Part shown: piece after piece, positions 1-11,165 of the stretch
Numbering within the stretch: position 1 is the stretch's first letter
Layout of the letters: every line of letters begins with the position of its first letter
DNA from: Lantana camara
Taxonomy: Eukaryota > Streptophyta > Magnoliopsida > Lamiales > Verbenaceae
Reading direction: 5' to 3'
Assembly (NCBI GenBank): GCA_037501455.1
Contig: CM074865.1
Coordinates: 50,982,501 to 51,046,500, forward strand
DNA length: 64,000 bases
Program-made: the position numbers and the translations under genes
Notes under the pieces: generated by a model
The model's database searches: none
The model's input: the letters and a program-made list of their open reading frames with translations, nothing else
What the model was told of the DNA's origin: nothing

Positions 1-2537
1 TTTGCAACCAGTCTTGCTTTGTAGGCTGCAATGCTTCCATCAACTCCAAGCTTTCTCTTAAAGATCCATTTGCAACCTATGGGTTTGACCCCATCAGGCA
101 AATCTACCAAGGTCTAAACTTGGTTGGAGTTCATGGAATCCATTTCGGATTTCATGGCTTCTATCCACTGTTCAGAGTCAGAATCTGAAAGTGCCTCCTC
201 ATATGTTAAAGGATCATTATCCTTTTGAGAGATTTCATGGAAGAATCCATACCATCTCTCCGGCGGTCTAGGAGTACGTTCAGAACGCCTTAGAGGAGGG
301 TTTTCGTGTGTATCGAAATTCGTGATTGGTTGTAGTTGATCAGAGTGGGACGTTTCTTCAGTGGGTGGTGTGGGGTCATTTTGTACTTCTTCTAATTCTA
401 TGATCTTGCCCTTCTTTTCTTTAAGGAACGGTTCCTCAAGAAAAGTGGCATTTCTAGAAACAAACACCTTTTGTTCAGATTGATCATAGAAGTAGTATCC
501 TATGGATTCCTTAGGATAACCTACAAAGTAGCATAAGTTAGAACGAGATTCTAACTTATCTCCCACTGTCCTCTTCACGTAAGCAGGACAACCCCAAATT
601 CTTAAGTAAGAATAACTAGGGATTTTACCATGCCACATTTCATAGGGCGTTTTAGGGACTGACTTAGAGGGAACTAGATTCAAAATCTTTGCAGCACTTT
701 CTAGGGCATAACCCCAGAAGGAAGGTGGTAAGTCAGTGAAACTCATCATGGAACGAACCATATCAAGTAGGGTTCGATTCCTTCTCTCAGAAACTCCATT
801 AAGCTGAGGAGTTCCCGGAGGAGTCCACTGAGAGATAATCCCATTATCCTTGAGATGATTAAGGAATTCTTCACTAAGATATTCGCCTCCTCGATCAGAT
901 CGAAGTGCTTTGATCTTGTGACCAGTTTGGTTCTCAACCTCCTTTTGAAATTCTAAGAATTTCACAAAAGCTTCAGATTTATACTTCATTAAGTATACAT
1001 AACCATACCGACTAAAGTCATCGGTAAAGGTTATGAAATACTGATGATTGCTTCTAGTGCTTACACTAAGCGGTCCACAAACATCAGTATGGATCAAATC
1101 CAAAACCTTAGTGGCACGTTCCACAGTTCCTTTAAAAGGAACTTTGGACATCTTTCCTTTGAGACAGGATTCGCAAGAAGTCAACTCTTTGAGATCATTT
1201 TCAGAGAATGATCCTAAAGTGTTTATCTTGCTAATTCTGTTCTTGGAAATGTGTCCTAATCTAGCGTGCCATAAGGGAGCTGAAACTTTGTCATCTCTCT
1301 TACGCTTTGTTTCTCGTTGTATATTCATAATATTGATATTTTGAGTTAGGTAAAGTCCATTACTTAGAGTACCGATATGAACGGAAGAGTTGTTCCGTTT
1401 GATAAAGTATTTACCATTCTTAATATAAGTTTCATAACCTTCACAATCTAATATTGGAACTGAAATTATATTACGAATAATGTTCGGTACATAAAGGACT
1501 TTGTTTAATACTAACTCAAAACTACCTAAATCTAATCTAATTGTGCCTAAAGCTCGAGCTTCAACGTTTGAGCCATCACCGATCTTCAAGACACATTCTC
1601 CTTCTTTAAGTTGTTGGACTTCACTTAGCATCTGTACATCATTACAGATATGAGTTCCACAACCGGTATCAAGTACCCAAGAACTAGAATTAATAGAAAG
1701 ATTTACTTCAACGAGAAAGATACCTTTCTTTAGAGTAGCCTTGTACTCTGGGCAGTTTCTCCTCCAATGTCCCGCTTTGCCACAATGGAAGCAAACATCC
1801 TCTTTCTGATCACGCTTCTTCTTTTGGGCCTTCCCCTTCGAAATGCCACCAGTGGGCCTAAGGGGTTTCTTCTTCTTCTTTTGGGCTTTCTTGCTCTTAC
1901 CTTTAGAAGGCCCAGAAGAGGAAGATGGAGCATTCAACATCAAAACCTTATTGTCCTTCTTGATCGTGCTTTCAGCAGTCACAAGCTGACTAATCAGCTC
2001 AGCTACAGTAGCACCAGCATGATTCATGTTGAAGTTAAGGACAAATGGGTTGAATGATGGTGGGAGCGAAGCTAGCAACAAATCCACTGAAAGTTCATCT
2101 TTCAGTGGCATGTCCATGGAAGCAAGTTTCTCAGTAAGGGCAAGAAACTTGAGTCCATATTCATGGACACTTGAACCTTCCCTCATTCTCAAGTGGAATA
2201 ATTCCTTTGAAGTGTTATACCTTGTAACACGTTCATGAGGGCGGTAAAGTTGCTCTAAGTGGTCGTAAATCTCCCAAGCAAATTCCATGGCCTCATGTTG
2301 TCTTTGCAAGTCCGGAGACATGTTAGCCAACATAAGGCAACGGGCTTGGAGATTATCATCCTTCCACTTCTGAATCGCATCCCGCTAGGCCCGAGTGGGA
2401 GCCTCCCCTTCGAAGAGAACATAAGTTCTCTTCTCAGAATCTAAAATGATTTTTAGATTCCTCAGCCAATCAGAATAGTTGGGACCAGTCAACTTGTTTG
2501 ACTCGAGGATCGATACAAGAGGGTTTTTGGTTGCCAT
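1..2537 (-). pseudogene. copia gag-pol polyprotein, two nonsense codons, 3' end off window
   Basis: The start is placed at ATG 2537, where the frame begins MATKNPLVS, as in copy 2. The order is Gag; a CX2CX4HX4C zinc knuckle (CFHCGKAGHWRRNC, 1752-1793); a protease with DTG near 1662-1670; a GAG-pre-integrase HHCC finger; and an integrase whose DD35E residues fall in HTDVC, LRSD and SERRN (about 775-1090). The frame then enters the reverse transcriptase N-terminus and leaves the window. Two in-frame TAG codons break it: 2385-2387 in Gag, where copy 2 has Glu, and 114-116 in RT, where copy 2 has Trp. Between them the frame is open for 739 codons, so decay is light. Zinc knuckle, protease and integrase motifs look intact; only the stops speak against function. 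This is a mobile-element protein, not a host gene. Confidence 0.93.
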
Positions 2538-2742
2538 TTCAAAACACGTAGAGAATCACAGAATCTACGACCTAAATGGTAAAACAGAGAACTAGTGAGC
2601 ATGCTGAATTATAACGATATACAAAAGATAAGGTCTTTAATCTATTGTAGCTCCCACTGTTTTTCAAAGATCTATAATTCCCAAAGATCTAAGAGGAACA
2701 CGTTTCCCAATGGGTACTAAGATCCTAGGCATTTTACCTCGA

Positions 2743-3063
2743 ACCCACGACTCGCGGACATTCTAAGTAAGAACCCTAGGTAGGTACAACTTACCAATTC
2801 TAACACCTTTAGAACTCTTAGTAATTGTTTTTGCATCACCTATCTTTCAATATGGACCCACGACTCGTGCGACATCCATATTTACTTAGGTGTTAAGCTA
2901 GACCCATCAATCATAAGATCATGACCAAAACTTGGTTTGAACGACCCACGACTCGCGGACATCGCCCTTGCTAAAATTGACCACGAAATATTGATCATTT
3001 AAAATGATTAATCAGGTAACTAAGAACTAATAAGCTCCACTAGCTATCCCACGACTCGCGGAC
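2743..3063 (-). repeat. Four spaced copies of a GTCCGCGAGTCGTGGGT-type motif
   Basis: Plus-strand copies lie at 2743-2759, 2856-2873, 2944-2960 and 3047-3063, each containing CCACGACTCG, separated by 113, 88 and 103 bases of unrelated AT-rich sequence. On the element's sense strand each reads roughly GTCCGCGAGTCGTGGGT. The same four-copy arrangement is in the copy 2 leader (33583-33900). Function unknown. Confidence 0.8.
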
Positions 3064-4227
3064 AATAACTAGCTTTACTTACTAAACTTAAAACCTATTG
3101 ATGGAATGCTAGGAATTTAATTCAAAACTTACATCTTGAATTAAACACCTATTTGTTCGAAATTAGCTTAATATTTAATGGGAATTTTCGAATCAACCGG
3201 AGAGTTGTCCGGTTCGACCTCACCAACATATATGTTATCCAATTTTATTAGTCTTGATTAATGCAAGTACACTTAAATGCATTTCAAACAAGCACATAAA
3301 CAGATAACATGTCCTAGCATGATACTAACATGTAATGATCATGGGTTCTACCTATCTTATGCGTGATATGTGGGAGCCACTCCACAATCACAAGTTCTAA
3401 CATACATGCCACATAAACAGTTCAAATCACATAAGGGAAAGCAGTAACAAAATACGAGCCCTATCTCTATTACATTTAACAATTGAGATTCCCCTCCCTA
3501 ACATTTTGAGGGGTCTTCACTTATGTCCTCCTTGTTACTTGAATGTGGTCCATCTTACTCCATGGGTGCATTGTCTCCAAAATGAAAATAAAACCTCACC
3601 ACCTATCTCTACTCTCAAATTACAAAAAAAAGAAAAAGACATAAAGTAATAAGGCTCAATCTTCATATTGGCCTTAGACAATTACACGGGGCATACCCCG
3701 GCCTCAAAAACAGTAATATGGAAAGCCACATAATAAATCACATAACAGTACGCACATAAGTGAGGCTCCAACCTCAATTGAAAAACGCAACTATAGGGCT
3801 CCAACCCCAATTTAAACCATCCATGTGCATAAATTAAAACCATACATAGATCTAAACCCATGATCACCTAACATGGTTTTGCGAAAATTTAAATTTAGCC
3901 AATAAATTAAAATTCTCGTTTCAAGTCCTAATGACTCAAAACACGACTTAGATGCAATTCTTGTTCAAGAGCCTTTTCAATAAAACCCGAAAAACATTAA
4001 ACTAATAAAATTCCAATTAATTTCCAAAATTAATAATTTTATTCTTTCATTATTTTCAGAAAATAAAATTCATAATTTTCCCAAAATCCAAATCGCTTTA
4101 ATTTCTCAAAAATCCCAATTTAATCAAAATTTTAAAATAATTTTATTTTAACAAAACTGATTTTAAAAGATAAAATTAAAATAAAATTAAATCGGGATTT
4201 TTCGGACCGAAAACACGAAAAACACGA

Positions 4228-4500
4228 AACACGAAAAACGAGCCCAAAAAGGGCCCAGCCGCGTGAGGCACCGCTGCGCAGCAGCGGCGCGCACAGCGGG
4301 CGGGATGTGCCGCTCGCGTGCGCACGCTGGGCGTGCATCGTGCGCGCGCCTGCGCGCAGCAGCGCCCGGGATGGACTGGGCAGGCGTCCCGCGCGGTTGC
4401 GGGACGGACTGGGCGGGCGCGCCCGGGACGGCTCCCGCGCTGTTGCGGGAGGAGCTGGGCGGCGGCGACGGGCCTGGGCGTGCGACGTGCTAGCACGCCT
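4228..4500 (-). other. GC-rich island inside the AT-rich copia leader
   Basis: Very GC-rich stretch with imperfect internal repeats built on GCGGTTGCGGGA and GACTGGGCGG. Open frames exist here on both strands, as expected from low stop-codon frequency in GC-rich DNA, and none resembles a known protein. A related but diverged island is at 32757-33000 in copy 2. Confidence 0.7.
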
Positions 4501-4775
4501 AGGCTCGTTGCTTTTCGTGTTCGTTTCGTATTTCTGGGTTTCTCGAAAAAACCAGTTCAATCCAAAAATTAAAAATTCGATTTAAACATATTTCAATCAA
4601 AACGGTTTTCAAAATCATAATTTAAGAAAACAGTTTCAGAAATTCAGGAAAAATTACAGTTTCGTAATTCAGGCTTTCTAAAAGAACTCATGAATACCCA
4701 ATTCGCATCTAAGCCTAAGAATTTCTACCAAATTCAGAAATAATTGAGACGAATCAGAAACACGATTAACGAGGT

Positions 4776-4788
4776 GGCTCTGATACCA
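4776..4788 (-). promoter_or_regulatory. Primer binding site (tRNA-Met type), copia copy 1
   Basis: The minus strand reads TGGTATCAGAGCC two bases after the LTR end. This is the usual complement of the 3' end of initiator tRNA-Met in plant LTR retrotransposons and fixes the LTR/internal boundary. Confidence 0.92.
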
Positions 4789-5177
4789 CTTGTTGGAAAA
4801 CACGAATCAGAAAGCAGCGGAATTTAAAAAAATTTTCCCAACAAAAGGACCTTGAACTCGCAATCGTGTAACCAAATTTGTAAAGATAGAAAACTTACTT
4901 TTCTTTTATTCTTTCTTGAAGCGTTTCAAGCCACCCAAGAACGCTCTTCTCGCGGCTTGATCCCCTCTCCTTGGTAAAGCTCGAATCTTCAAACTTCTAA
5001 CTTGAAGTCTCTAGAGAAAGTCCACCAACTTGATCACAATCTAACTAGTAAGGATTTTAGTTCTCTAGTTAGTGTTTAGGCTTAACCTAGGGTTTAATTT
5101 AATCTTGGAGAAAGGAAGGTGTTCAACACATGAACCAAGAATTGTCAATTAGCTCTAAAGGGGAGCATGAGCTCCCC

Positions 5178-5186
5178 TATATATAG
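5178..5186 (-). promoter_or_regulatory. TATA box of copia LTR
   Basis: The sense strand reads CCTATATATAGG, followed by a GC-rich inverted repeat with arms GGGGAGC and GCTCCCC. Equivalent TATA-like sites are at 37831-37841 (sense TTTATAAATAG) in the solo copy and 28522-28529 (TATAAATA) in copy 2. The LTR promoter is inferred. Confidence 0.6.
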
Positions 5187-5522
5187 GAAAGGGGAGGGGC
5201 GGCCGAACCTAGTCCTTATTGGACAAGGATTTGGTTCCTCTCTCTCCTATTACTTGATCATCAAGTATTTTCCAACTTTGACTTTGAATTCTAATTCTAG
5301 TCAACTTTTAAGAGAGCTTAAAAATATCCAAACTATTTTTGGATAATTTTATACTTTATTTATTATAAAATAAATAACTTATTTTATCTAATTAATTAAT
5401 TCGTAATTAATTAACTAGATTATTTTCTCCAAAATTAGACTTTCTTTTTAATTCAAAATTAAACCAAAGTCTATTAAATAATTAACTAATTAATTATTTA
5501 ATATATATAATATATATATACA

Positions 5523-5590
5523 CACGTGTGTGACACGTGTCACAGTGACACGTGTCACTCACGTGAGCCACACGTGTGAATTCACACGTG
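5523..5590 (-). promoter_or_regulatory. Array of six G-box palindromes (CACGTG)
   Basis: CACGTG occurs at 5523, 5534, 5549, 5560, 5571 and 5585, mostly within longer palindromes such as ACACGTGT. The array lies about 340 bp upstream of the TATA box in the sense direction. Five copies occur at the same place in the solo LTR (38209-38261); the old copy 2 keeps one (28193-28198). CACGTG is the core bound by plant bZIP and bHLH factors; enhancer function is inferred. Confidence 0.75.
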
Positions 5591-6738
5591 TGGAACCCTC
5601 TTGGTCCGATTAACTCGTTTAATCATTTTCAAGCCTCAACTCATGTAACCAAGTTGTTGTGTGTGACCCTCTAGGTTCTCAATTCAATTAGCAGTGACCC
5701 TAATTAATTAATTCACTAATTAATTAATCAGTCCACAGATTAAACGACCATAGTCTAGCAACAGGTGTTTAACCCCTAGCTGAATTGGAATGATCAGATT
5801 CGACAGAACCTTTAAGTCATTGATTCATGTGAGATACAATCCTCCTACTTACTATCTCTCAACCAAGATCTAGGGCAAGGGAATAATCAGAACCCTAATA
5901 ATCCGGTCTTAAAGCTGAGTGCATTTCATATCCATTTGATCTCAATCCAAGAAACACTTTTCTTGATGTCTTGATCTATTGCCTTGGCCAAGGACTCCAT
6001 ATGGCATATGAATGACTTATACAATAAGAGATCACCTTGCAAATGCAAGTGTAGGTCCTATCTTGATTCTCATTCACTTTCATGAATCACTTGTGCAGCC
6101 CCAGCATAAGCCTTGAATCAGTTGTCTAAGGCGACACCCTTTAAAGCTTATACCAAAGACTACAGAGTTAACTCATAAAGTGACAAGGAACCTCAAGTCT
6201 AAGGATCAATTAATCACATCAATGACTCGTGAGATATTTCCTAATCTGGAAGTTTCCATTTCCTGAAATAGAAACTTCCTTTCCCATTTAGGAATGTCCT
6301 CACACGGGGCACCTCAGTGAACTTACTTATTAAAGTAAGCACCCTCATTTATCACGCACGTATCAACTATACACTTTGCACCTCCATGAAACAAGGTGGT
6401 CCTTCTTAAGGGCGTGATCCCACAAGCAAGCCTTAGAGGAGTCAGGTTGACACTCCCACTGTCTGTAGGACTCATCGGCTTGGAGTATTTTACTAATCAT
6501 GACTTATGTGATATAGGGCTCGTTTCATGAACCATTTCACCTAAATGGTAGAGTCCTAAAGTCATCAGGATTAGGGGTGTTCTCATACATGCACAGCTAA
6601 AGTAAACGCATACCAAACAAGAGCATATAAAGAAGTGTTGCCTCAATTCGTTATTTCATTCAAAGATTGTCTGTGATTACAATAAGGAAAAGCACAAAGC
6701 GGATATACAATCGGCTTTCTAGGGCACTATTCCTAACA

Positions 6739-7660
6739 ATACAACAAAGCTTCCATGTCCAACTCGAACCAAATCATCCCAACTAACAACAAAACACTAG
6801 CTAACCACATAATTAACCAATAGGACTCAAGGAAACATGTATATCATTCATATATCTCATATAAACATCAATTAATCCAAGGAAACATGCTCAAATTCAT
6901 CAAAGTTCACACATGAAACCCTTAAATAGGAAAGGTGATCAAGCATGCCCCAATCTCATATAACTCATGATATATTTGCACAAAACCCAACTAATATCAT
7001 CATATAATTCTCGTATAAACTCATGGGATGCAAAAGATCACAAACCCTAACATATGCTTCAAGAGTTCCTCAATTAAAAACTACGATCTTACCTTGACTA
7101 AGTGAAGGGATGGAGGAGGTGAAGAGATGAAAGTGTATAGCTTGAATTCTTGTTGAAAAGAGAAGAAAATCTTGGCCTTGCTTCCTTCCTAGGTGGATCG
7201 AAGTAGGAGGGGAAGGAATAGGGGTTTTCTTGCTTTGTTCGTGGATGAAGAAGAAAGAAAATGAATGTATGTATATATATAGCTTATATCGGTCCAAGAA
7301 GAGAAGAAAAGGGAAGGATTTGCTACTTGGTCCTTGGAGAATTTAATTGAATGCAATTAGATATCAAGTTTCATGAATGCTACAATTAAGTCCAATTAAA
7401 TTATCAATTAAGTCCAATGATCTCTAATTTAAAAATTTCAAAGTGCACATCTTAATATACATTTAGTATTTATAAACTTAAAAATGTGAATGTCAACGAT
7501 TTAACATAAATTAAATATTAATTAACTTAAAATATGATTAGTTAACAATTTAACATTTAAATATATAAAATTAAATATATAAAACACTTATAAACAATTA
7601 GTTTGTGCAAATTAGTAAACACATACGTCATTTCGAATATGGAAAAGTTGGGGCGTTACA
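6739..7660 (-). repeat. 3' LTR of element A (partial)
   Basis: In sense orientation it starts TGTAACGCCCC at 7660 directly after the polypurine tract; the far part is separated by the copia insertion at 6739. It holds a TATA-like run (7272-7281) about 180 nt upstream of a CAAG/GTAAGA donor-like site (intron G at 7092). Confidence 0.85.
7092..7281 (-). promoter_or_regulatory. TATA-like run followed by splice-donor-like site in LTR of A
   Basis: The sense strand has TATATATATA (7281-7272) and, about 180 nt later, CAAG/GTAAGA. AG/GTAAG-like sites lie in the first third of most gypsy LTRs in this window: 12081, 17593, 25319, 29288, 47434, 50701, 57785 and 61700. A leader exon is inferred, not shown. 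Confidence 0.4.
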
Positions 7661-7661
7661 A

Positions 7662-7673
7662 TCTCTCCCCCTT
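7662..7673 (-). promoter_or_regulatory. Polypurine tract of element A
   Basis: Sense TTAAGGGGGAGAGA immediately before the 3' LTR start. It is preceded by the box GGACGGATTCT, also seen before the tracts of I and F. Confidence 0.85.
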
Positions 7674-7717
7674 AAAAGAATCCGTCCTCAGATTCACTAC
7701 TGGACCGAACAAACAAT

Positions 7718-7877
7718 GAGAGATTCCCCGTCTCTCACAAGCAACAAGGAGAGAGCCCCATCTCTCGAGCAACAATGAGAGAACCCCGTCTCTCGCAAGC
7801 AAAGAGAGCACCTCGTCTCTCAAACAAAAATAAGAGAATCCTCGTATCTTACAAACAACGAGAGCACCCTGTCTCTA
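7718..7877 (-). repeat. Tandem hairpin array with CGGGG-type loops (element A)
   Basis: Clear units on the plus strand are 7718-7736 (GAGAGA, loop TTCCCCG, TCTCTC), 7749-7766 and 7777-7794, with weaker units at about 7803, 7830 and 7859; spacing is 26-31 bp. Read in sense, the loops are CGGGG-like. Equivalent arrays are in I (51755-51953) and F (44111-44214). Confidence 0.8.
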
Positions 7878-10781
7878 AAACAAAAATAAAGCAAGGAAGT
7901 CTCCAATACTCCCGAGAAACACAACACGAAACCATAATTAAAGTCACGTAAGACACCCAAAGCGGTAATAGATATCATCCACATCAGTTATCAATTATTA
8001 CAATTAGTTTAACATGATAAGGACTCAAAGCACATAGCATAAAACTATTTAAATTAAACTTGCATGGATGCATGTATCATGGATGTTTCAGGTACCGTTC
8101 ACCATAGTTGTATAATTTAGAACTCTGAGTTTCGTTGCCAATGCATGATCTGTCGCGAGAGTGAGTGCAGTACTTGCCTTGTCTTTAGTTTCTTTAGCAT
8201 GACCCGGTAAAGCCATGATAAATTCTCTTCGAATTTTATTCTTGATTCCCTTCTGACTTTTACTGCCTCTAATCCTCTTCGATGTTTCATCATTTCCCAT
8301 AATCTTCATTCAGCCAAACCAACTCTTTGAAATAACCGGGCTTTGACCTCCCCATATACCCTTAGTCCATCCGTCTCGAAGTTAGGTCTATAGCTACTAT
8401 TTTACCCATATCGGAGTCTAATATATCCTCAAGGATAACTACTCTTGACAACCTTGACGATTCAATCCCGACCTTGAGATATTTATCATTATGGTCTCTC
8501 TCAACACGAATCCTTTCCCATCTTCCGTTCATGTTATCCGTTTATTCTCTTCGACCCCTTAAGATTTTATTCGGTATTTGGCCCCACCTTTCTTGAATCG
8601 AATATAAAATGTTCTTGGTGGACCCCTTTGTACTCATTGAATTAATCTTGATTGACACCATCCATTATGTACTAACTTGATTCGACTTCCTCTTGTAAAC
8701 ACTAATTTAAGCGTTCACAGAAGCTTTCTCATAATTTTATCATCCCCAAATCTAAATCCCATACATGAGAATATTCCCCAAGCCATTTCCTTTACACCTA
8801 GTGATAAACTTCAACCCGGATTTAGTAACCTAGCTCTCACTTTGACGATTTAACCACTAAAGCCGTGCTATTCATTTCCGATCACTACCATAAGGACTTT
8901 CAAGTTTTTCTTACTTCGTATTTTCGTTGTTCCTACACAATTATTTCTTCTGGCACTACTTCAAGTTTCAAATTTGGTCTCTTGTCATGCTCTCCCCCTT
9001 AAAATTTTCACCGTTACATGTTGAACTCCGTCGATCCTTCATTCTTTGAAATTCTTGATGGTTGATTTTTCATTTGGGAGGACTTTAATCCAGATGGCAA
9101 CCCGAAGATTTTCCCATTCAAGTTTTCTTGATGTCCGAAACCCCTTTCCTACTCTTTTCCAATCCGAAAACCCCGAAGCCAACTCTAGTCTCGCTTCTCT
9201 TTCCGAATTCCCGTTTCCATCAACCTATCCTTTACTTGAAATTCTTTATTTCCCCCACAGTCATCTTCATTAAATTCGAAAGTGGCTCGGTTAAAGTGAT
9301 GCTTGATAGGTGAGCTGAATGAGCTTCCTATCAAATAAACACTAAAATACATGTCGGTTAAGATGACGATGCACGTGGCACACTTGCAACGATTTAATAG
9401 GCAATACATCAAAGCAATGAAATCAAATAGAAATGCGCGCACAACATAAGTAAAGAGAAATAAATAATTTGATGCGAAGTATGATGCACGTGCCATGAAT
9501 GCTTTGGAACCTGTCACCAATATAGTAAGTTGTTAGCTCGGTAGCTTTTCCTCGTTCCTCCAATCACGAGGTTACTTTGACTTGCTGATCATGCCTTGTC
9601 TTTCCCACTGTCTTCAAGTTTTCCATGAATCTTTGTACCTCAACTTGTACTCTCCATGGTCCGGAATTGAAATTTTCGATCTCAAACTTCTTCTTTATCC
9701 ACGGAATTAGTATCCGAATTTCTTCTACATCTTGATCAAGATTCCCGCACTCGTCCTTTATGAGCTTGGATTGGCAATTTCAACTTGTTTTCCCCTTGAA
9801 AGCATGATTTCTTTCCAAAAAGTCTTTGCCTTTTTTTACCGTTTCCGTTCGTCGCTCCATATTTCCCACTTCAACCTCACCACACGACAATTTAGCTTGG
9901 ATTGGGAAAATGAACTCAAATCTTGTCCATAATACGGTCACCTTCCATGAATTTGTATTTTCCACTTTAATTGACTCCTTCCAATCCTTTCCCGACTCGT
10001 TTTCCATCTTAATTGAAATTTAGGGCTCCCAGACTCACTTCTTCCCGATCTTGACCTCTACAACCTCTTTTCTATACATTAGGTTTAGTTAGAAATTCCT
10101 CTTTGACGACTCTTGATGCTTAATTCCCGTCGAATATGTTTTAGCTTGAAGCTTCACAATCCTCGCTATCTCTTCCATAATCCGAACCCTGAGTTAAAGT
10201 ACCCTAAAGGTTCATTCACTCAATTCCTTAAGTTAAATAACCCCGTTGAATCCAATTATGGCATCCAATGTAAGAGAGCCGCATATGTCAATCTACGGAG
10301 TCATAAATATTCCCTGATCAACTCTCATTTCATCAAGTGTCCCTCTATACTTACATCTCTTAAGTCGAACTTCCATTCCAACTCCTAACCCTTGAACTCT
10401 AGCTGTATCTATGAAGACCACGCATCTCGAATTCTCTATATCCTTCCCCGGTGCATACTCCTATCTTCCATGCCTCAGAAAAGATTTGCAATAGAGCGTT
10501 GTTAGCGTGATATTTGTCCGTGGTTTGATAGTATCTTCATAACCTGTAATTCATAACTTATGTCAAGGATATATGCATGCGATTAGTGCATGCTCATGGC
10601 ACGTATTCAACACGAAAGACACTGATCCAATGTAAGAATACAACAAATAATTCAACGCAATTCAAAAGAAAGGCAATTTCATACTCAAGATCGATGCAAT
10701 ACACACATCATCACGTAGTTCCTAAGCCGTACGACCTAAACTGACTCAATCATGACACGAGAACACCGATTTTGCGACCGG

Positions 10782-10793
10782 GCTCTAATACCA
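10782..10793 (-). promoter_or_regulatory. Primer binding site of element A
   Basis: Sense TGGTATTAGAGC, one base from the usual tRNA-Met site TGGTATCAGAGC. It follows the LTR end after TCCTTAAG. The roughly 90 nt beyond it match the post-primer leaders of E3, I and F. Confidence 0.85.
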
Positions 10794-10801
10794 CTTAAGG
10801 A

Positions 10802-11165
10802 TGTAGGACCAGAGCGTAAGGTACCACATCCCGCGCACCGAGGCCCGACCCGAATATGAAATGGACAATCCATACCCGAGCTAAATCACGGCGAACGGGG
10901 ATATACACACTCGCTAAGCTAGGCGGGAGCTAACTATCACAACAAAAGGGAAGATAAAATAGAAATATTGCCAACAAAAGTAAGGTACATACATAAATAA
11001 CAAGATAAGCAAAGAGAAACGGGTTCAACTAGCATAGATACCTAATCCCGAAATTCAATAAAATCATAAAACATCAATTCTAGATTCTTTCTATTCCTGT
11101 GAGCTTATCTTGAATTCATGATAATAGTAATAATCAATAAAAAATAATACATTCTCCATAACTTA
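10802..11165 (-). repeat. 5' LTR of element A (partial)
   Basis: Sense 3' end of the LTR, finishing in CCTACA at 10802. It is cut at 11165 by insertion of E3; the five bases there, ACTTA, are the likely target site, whose second copy is not in the window. Confidence 0.8.

Larger units (their letters stand above)
2538..4790 (-). other. Long untranslated leader of copia copy 1
   Basis: About 2.25 kb between primer site and gag start, with no supported frame. It is AT-rich apart from a GC island (4228-4500) and carries four spaced copies of a motif (2743-3063). Copy 2 has a matching leader at 32470-34108, so this is an element-wide feature. Overlapping open frames in the GC island are composition effects. 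Confidence 0.75.
1..6738 (-). mobile_element. Ty1/copia LTR retrotransposon, copy 1, 5' part (runs off the left edge)
   Basis: Read on the minus strand, this holds a full 5' LTR (6738 to 4791), a tRNA-Met-type primer site, a long untranslated leader and a gag-pol frame that leaves the window inside the reverse transcriptase domain. Gag, protease, integrase, reverse transcriptase order makes it Ty1/copia. The LTR is closely similar to the solo LTR at 37445-39409, and the coding part is similar to the older copy 2 (27017-46480). The right end abuts the LTR of gypsy element A, so copy 1 is inserted in A; the five bases after the LTR are ATACA, but the other target-site copy is outside the window. 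Lineage within copia not assigned. Confidence 0.93.
4791..6738 (-). repeat. 5' LTR of copia copy 1
   Basis: 1948 bp. In sense orientation it starts TGTTAGGAATAG and ends CCAACA. It matches the solo LTR 37445-39409 along its length. It contains a CACGTG array (5523-5590), a TATA box (5178-5186) and a GC palindrome beside the TATA box. Boundaries rest on the TG...CA ends, the adjacent primer site and the solo copy. Confidence 0.93.
7661..10801 (-). other. Non-coding internal region of element A
   Basis: 3141 bp with no gag, protease, RT, RNase H or integrase motif on either strand and no long frame. It shares blocks with the internal region of element I, including the pre-polypurine hairpin array and a stretch near 9300-9360 matching 53571-53640. 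Short open frames here look like chance. Confidence 0.75.
6739..11165 (-). mobile_element. Non-autonomous Ty3/gypsy-type element A, both LTRs interrupted
   Basis: Sense order on the minus strand: partial 5' LTR (11165-10802), tRNA-Met-type primer site, 3.1 kb internal region without coding domains, hairpin array, polypurine tract and partial 3' LTR (7660-6739). The 5' LTR is cut by E3 at 11165 and the 3' LTR by copia copy 1 at 6739. The internal region resembles that of element I (51698-55138) in layout and several blocks. With no gag or pol it is a LARD-like derivative needing proteins in trans. Confidence 0.85.

Noticed and set aside
4132..4585. Several overlapping frames on both strands, up to 142 codons
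   Set aside because: They exist because the GC island has few stop codons; Arg/Ala/Pro-rich composition, no known domain, and all within a retrotransposon leader.
7661..10801. Possible decayed gag-pol in element A
   Set aside because: No zinc knuckle, DTG, RT YxDD, RNase H or integrase motif could be read in any frame.
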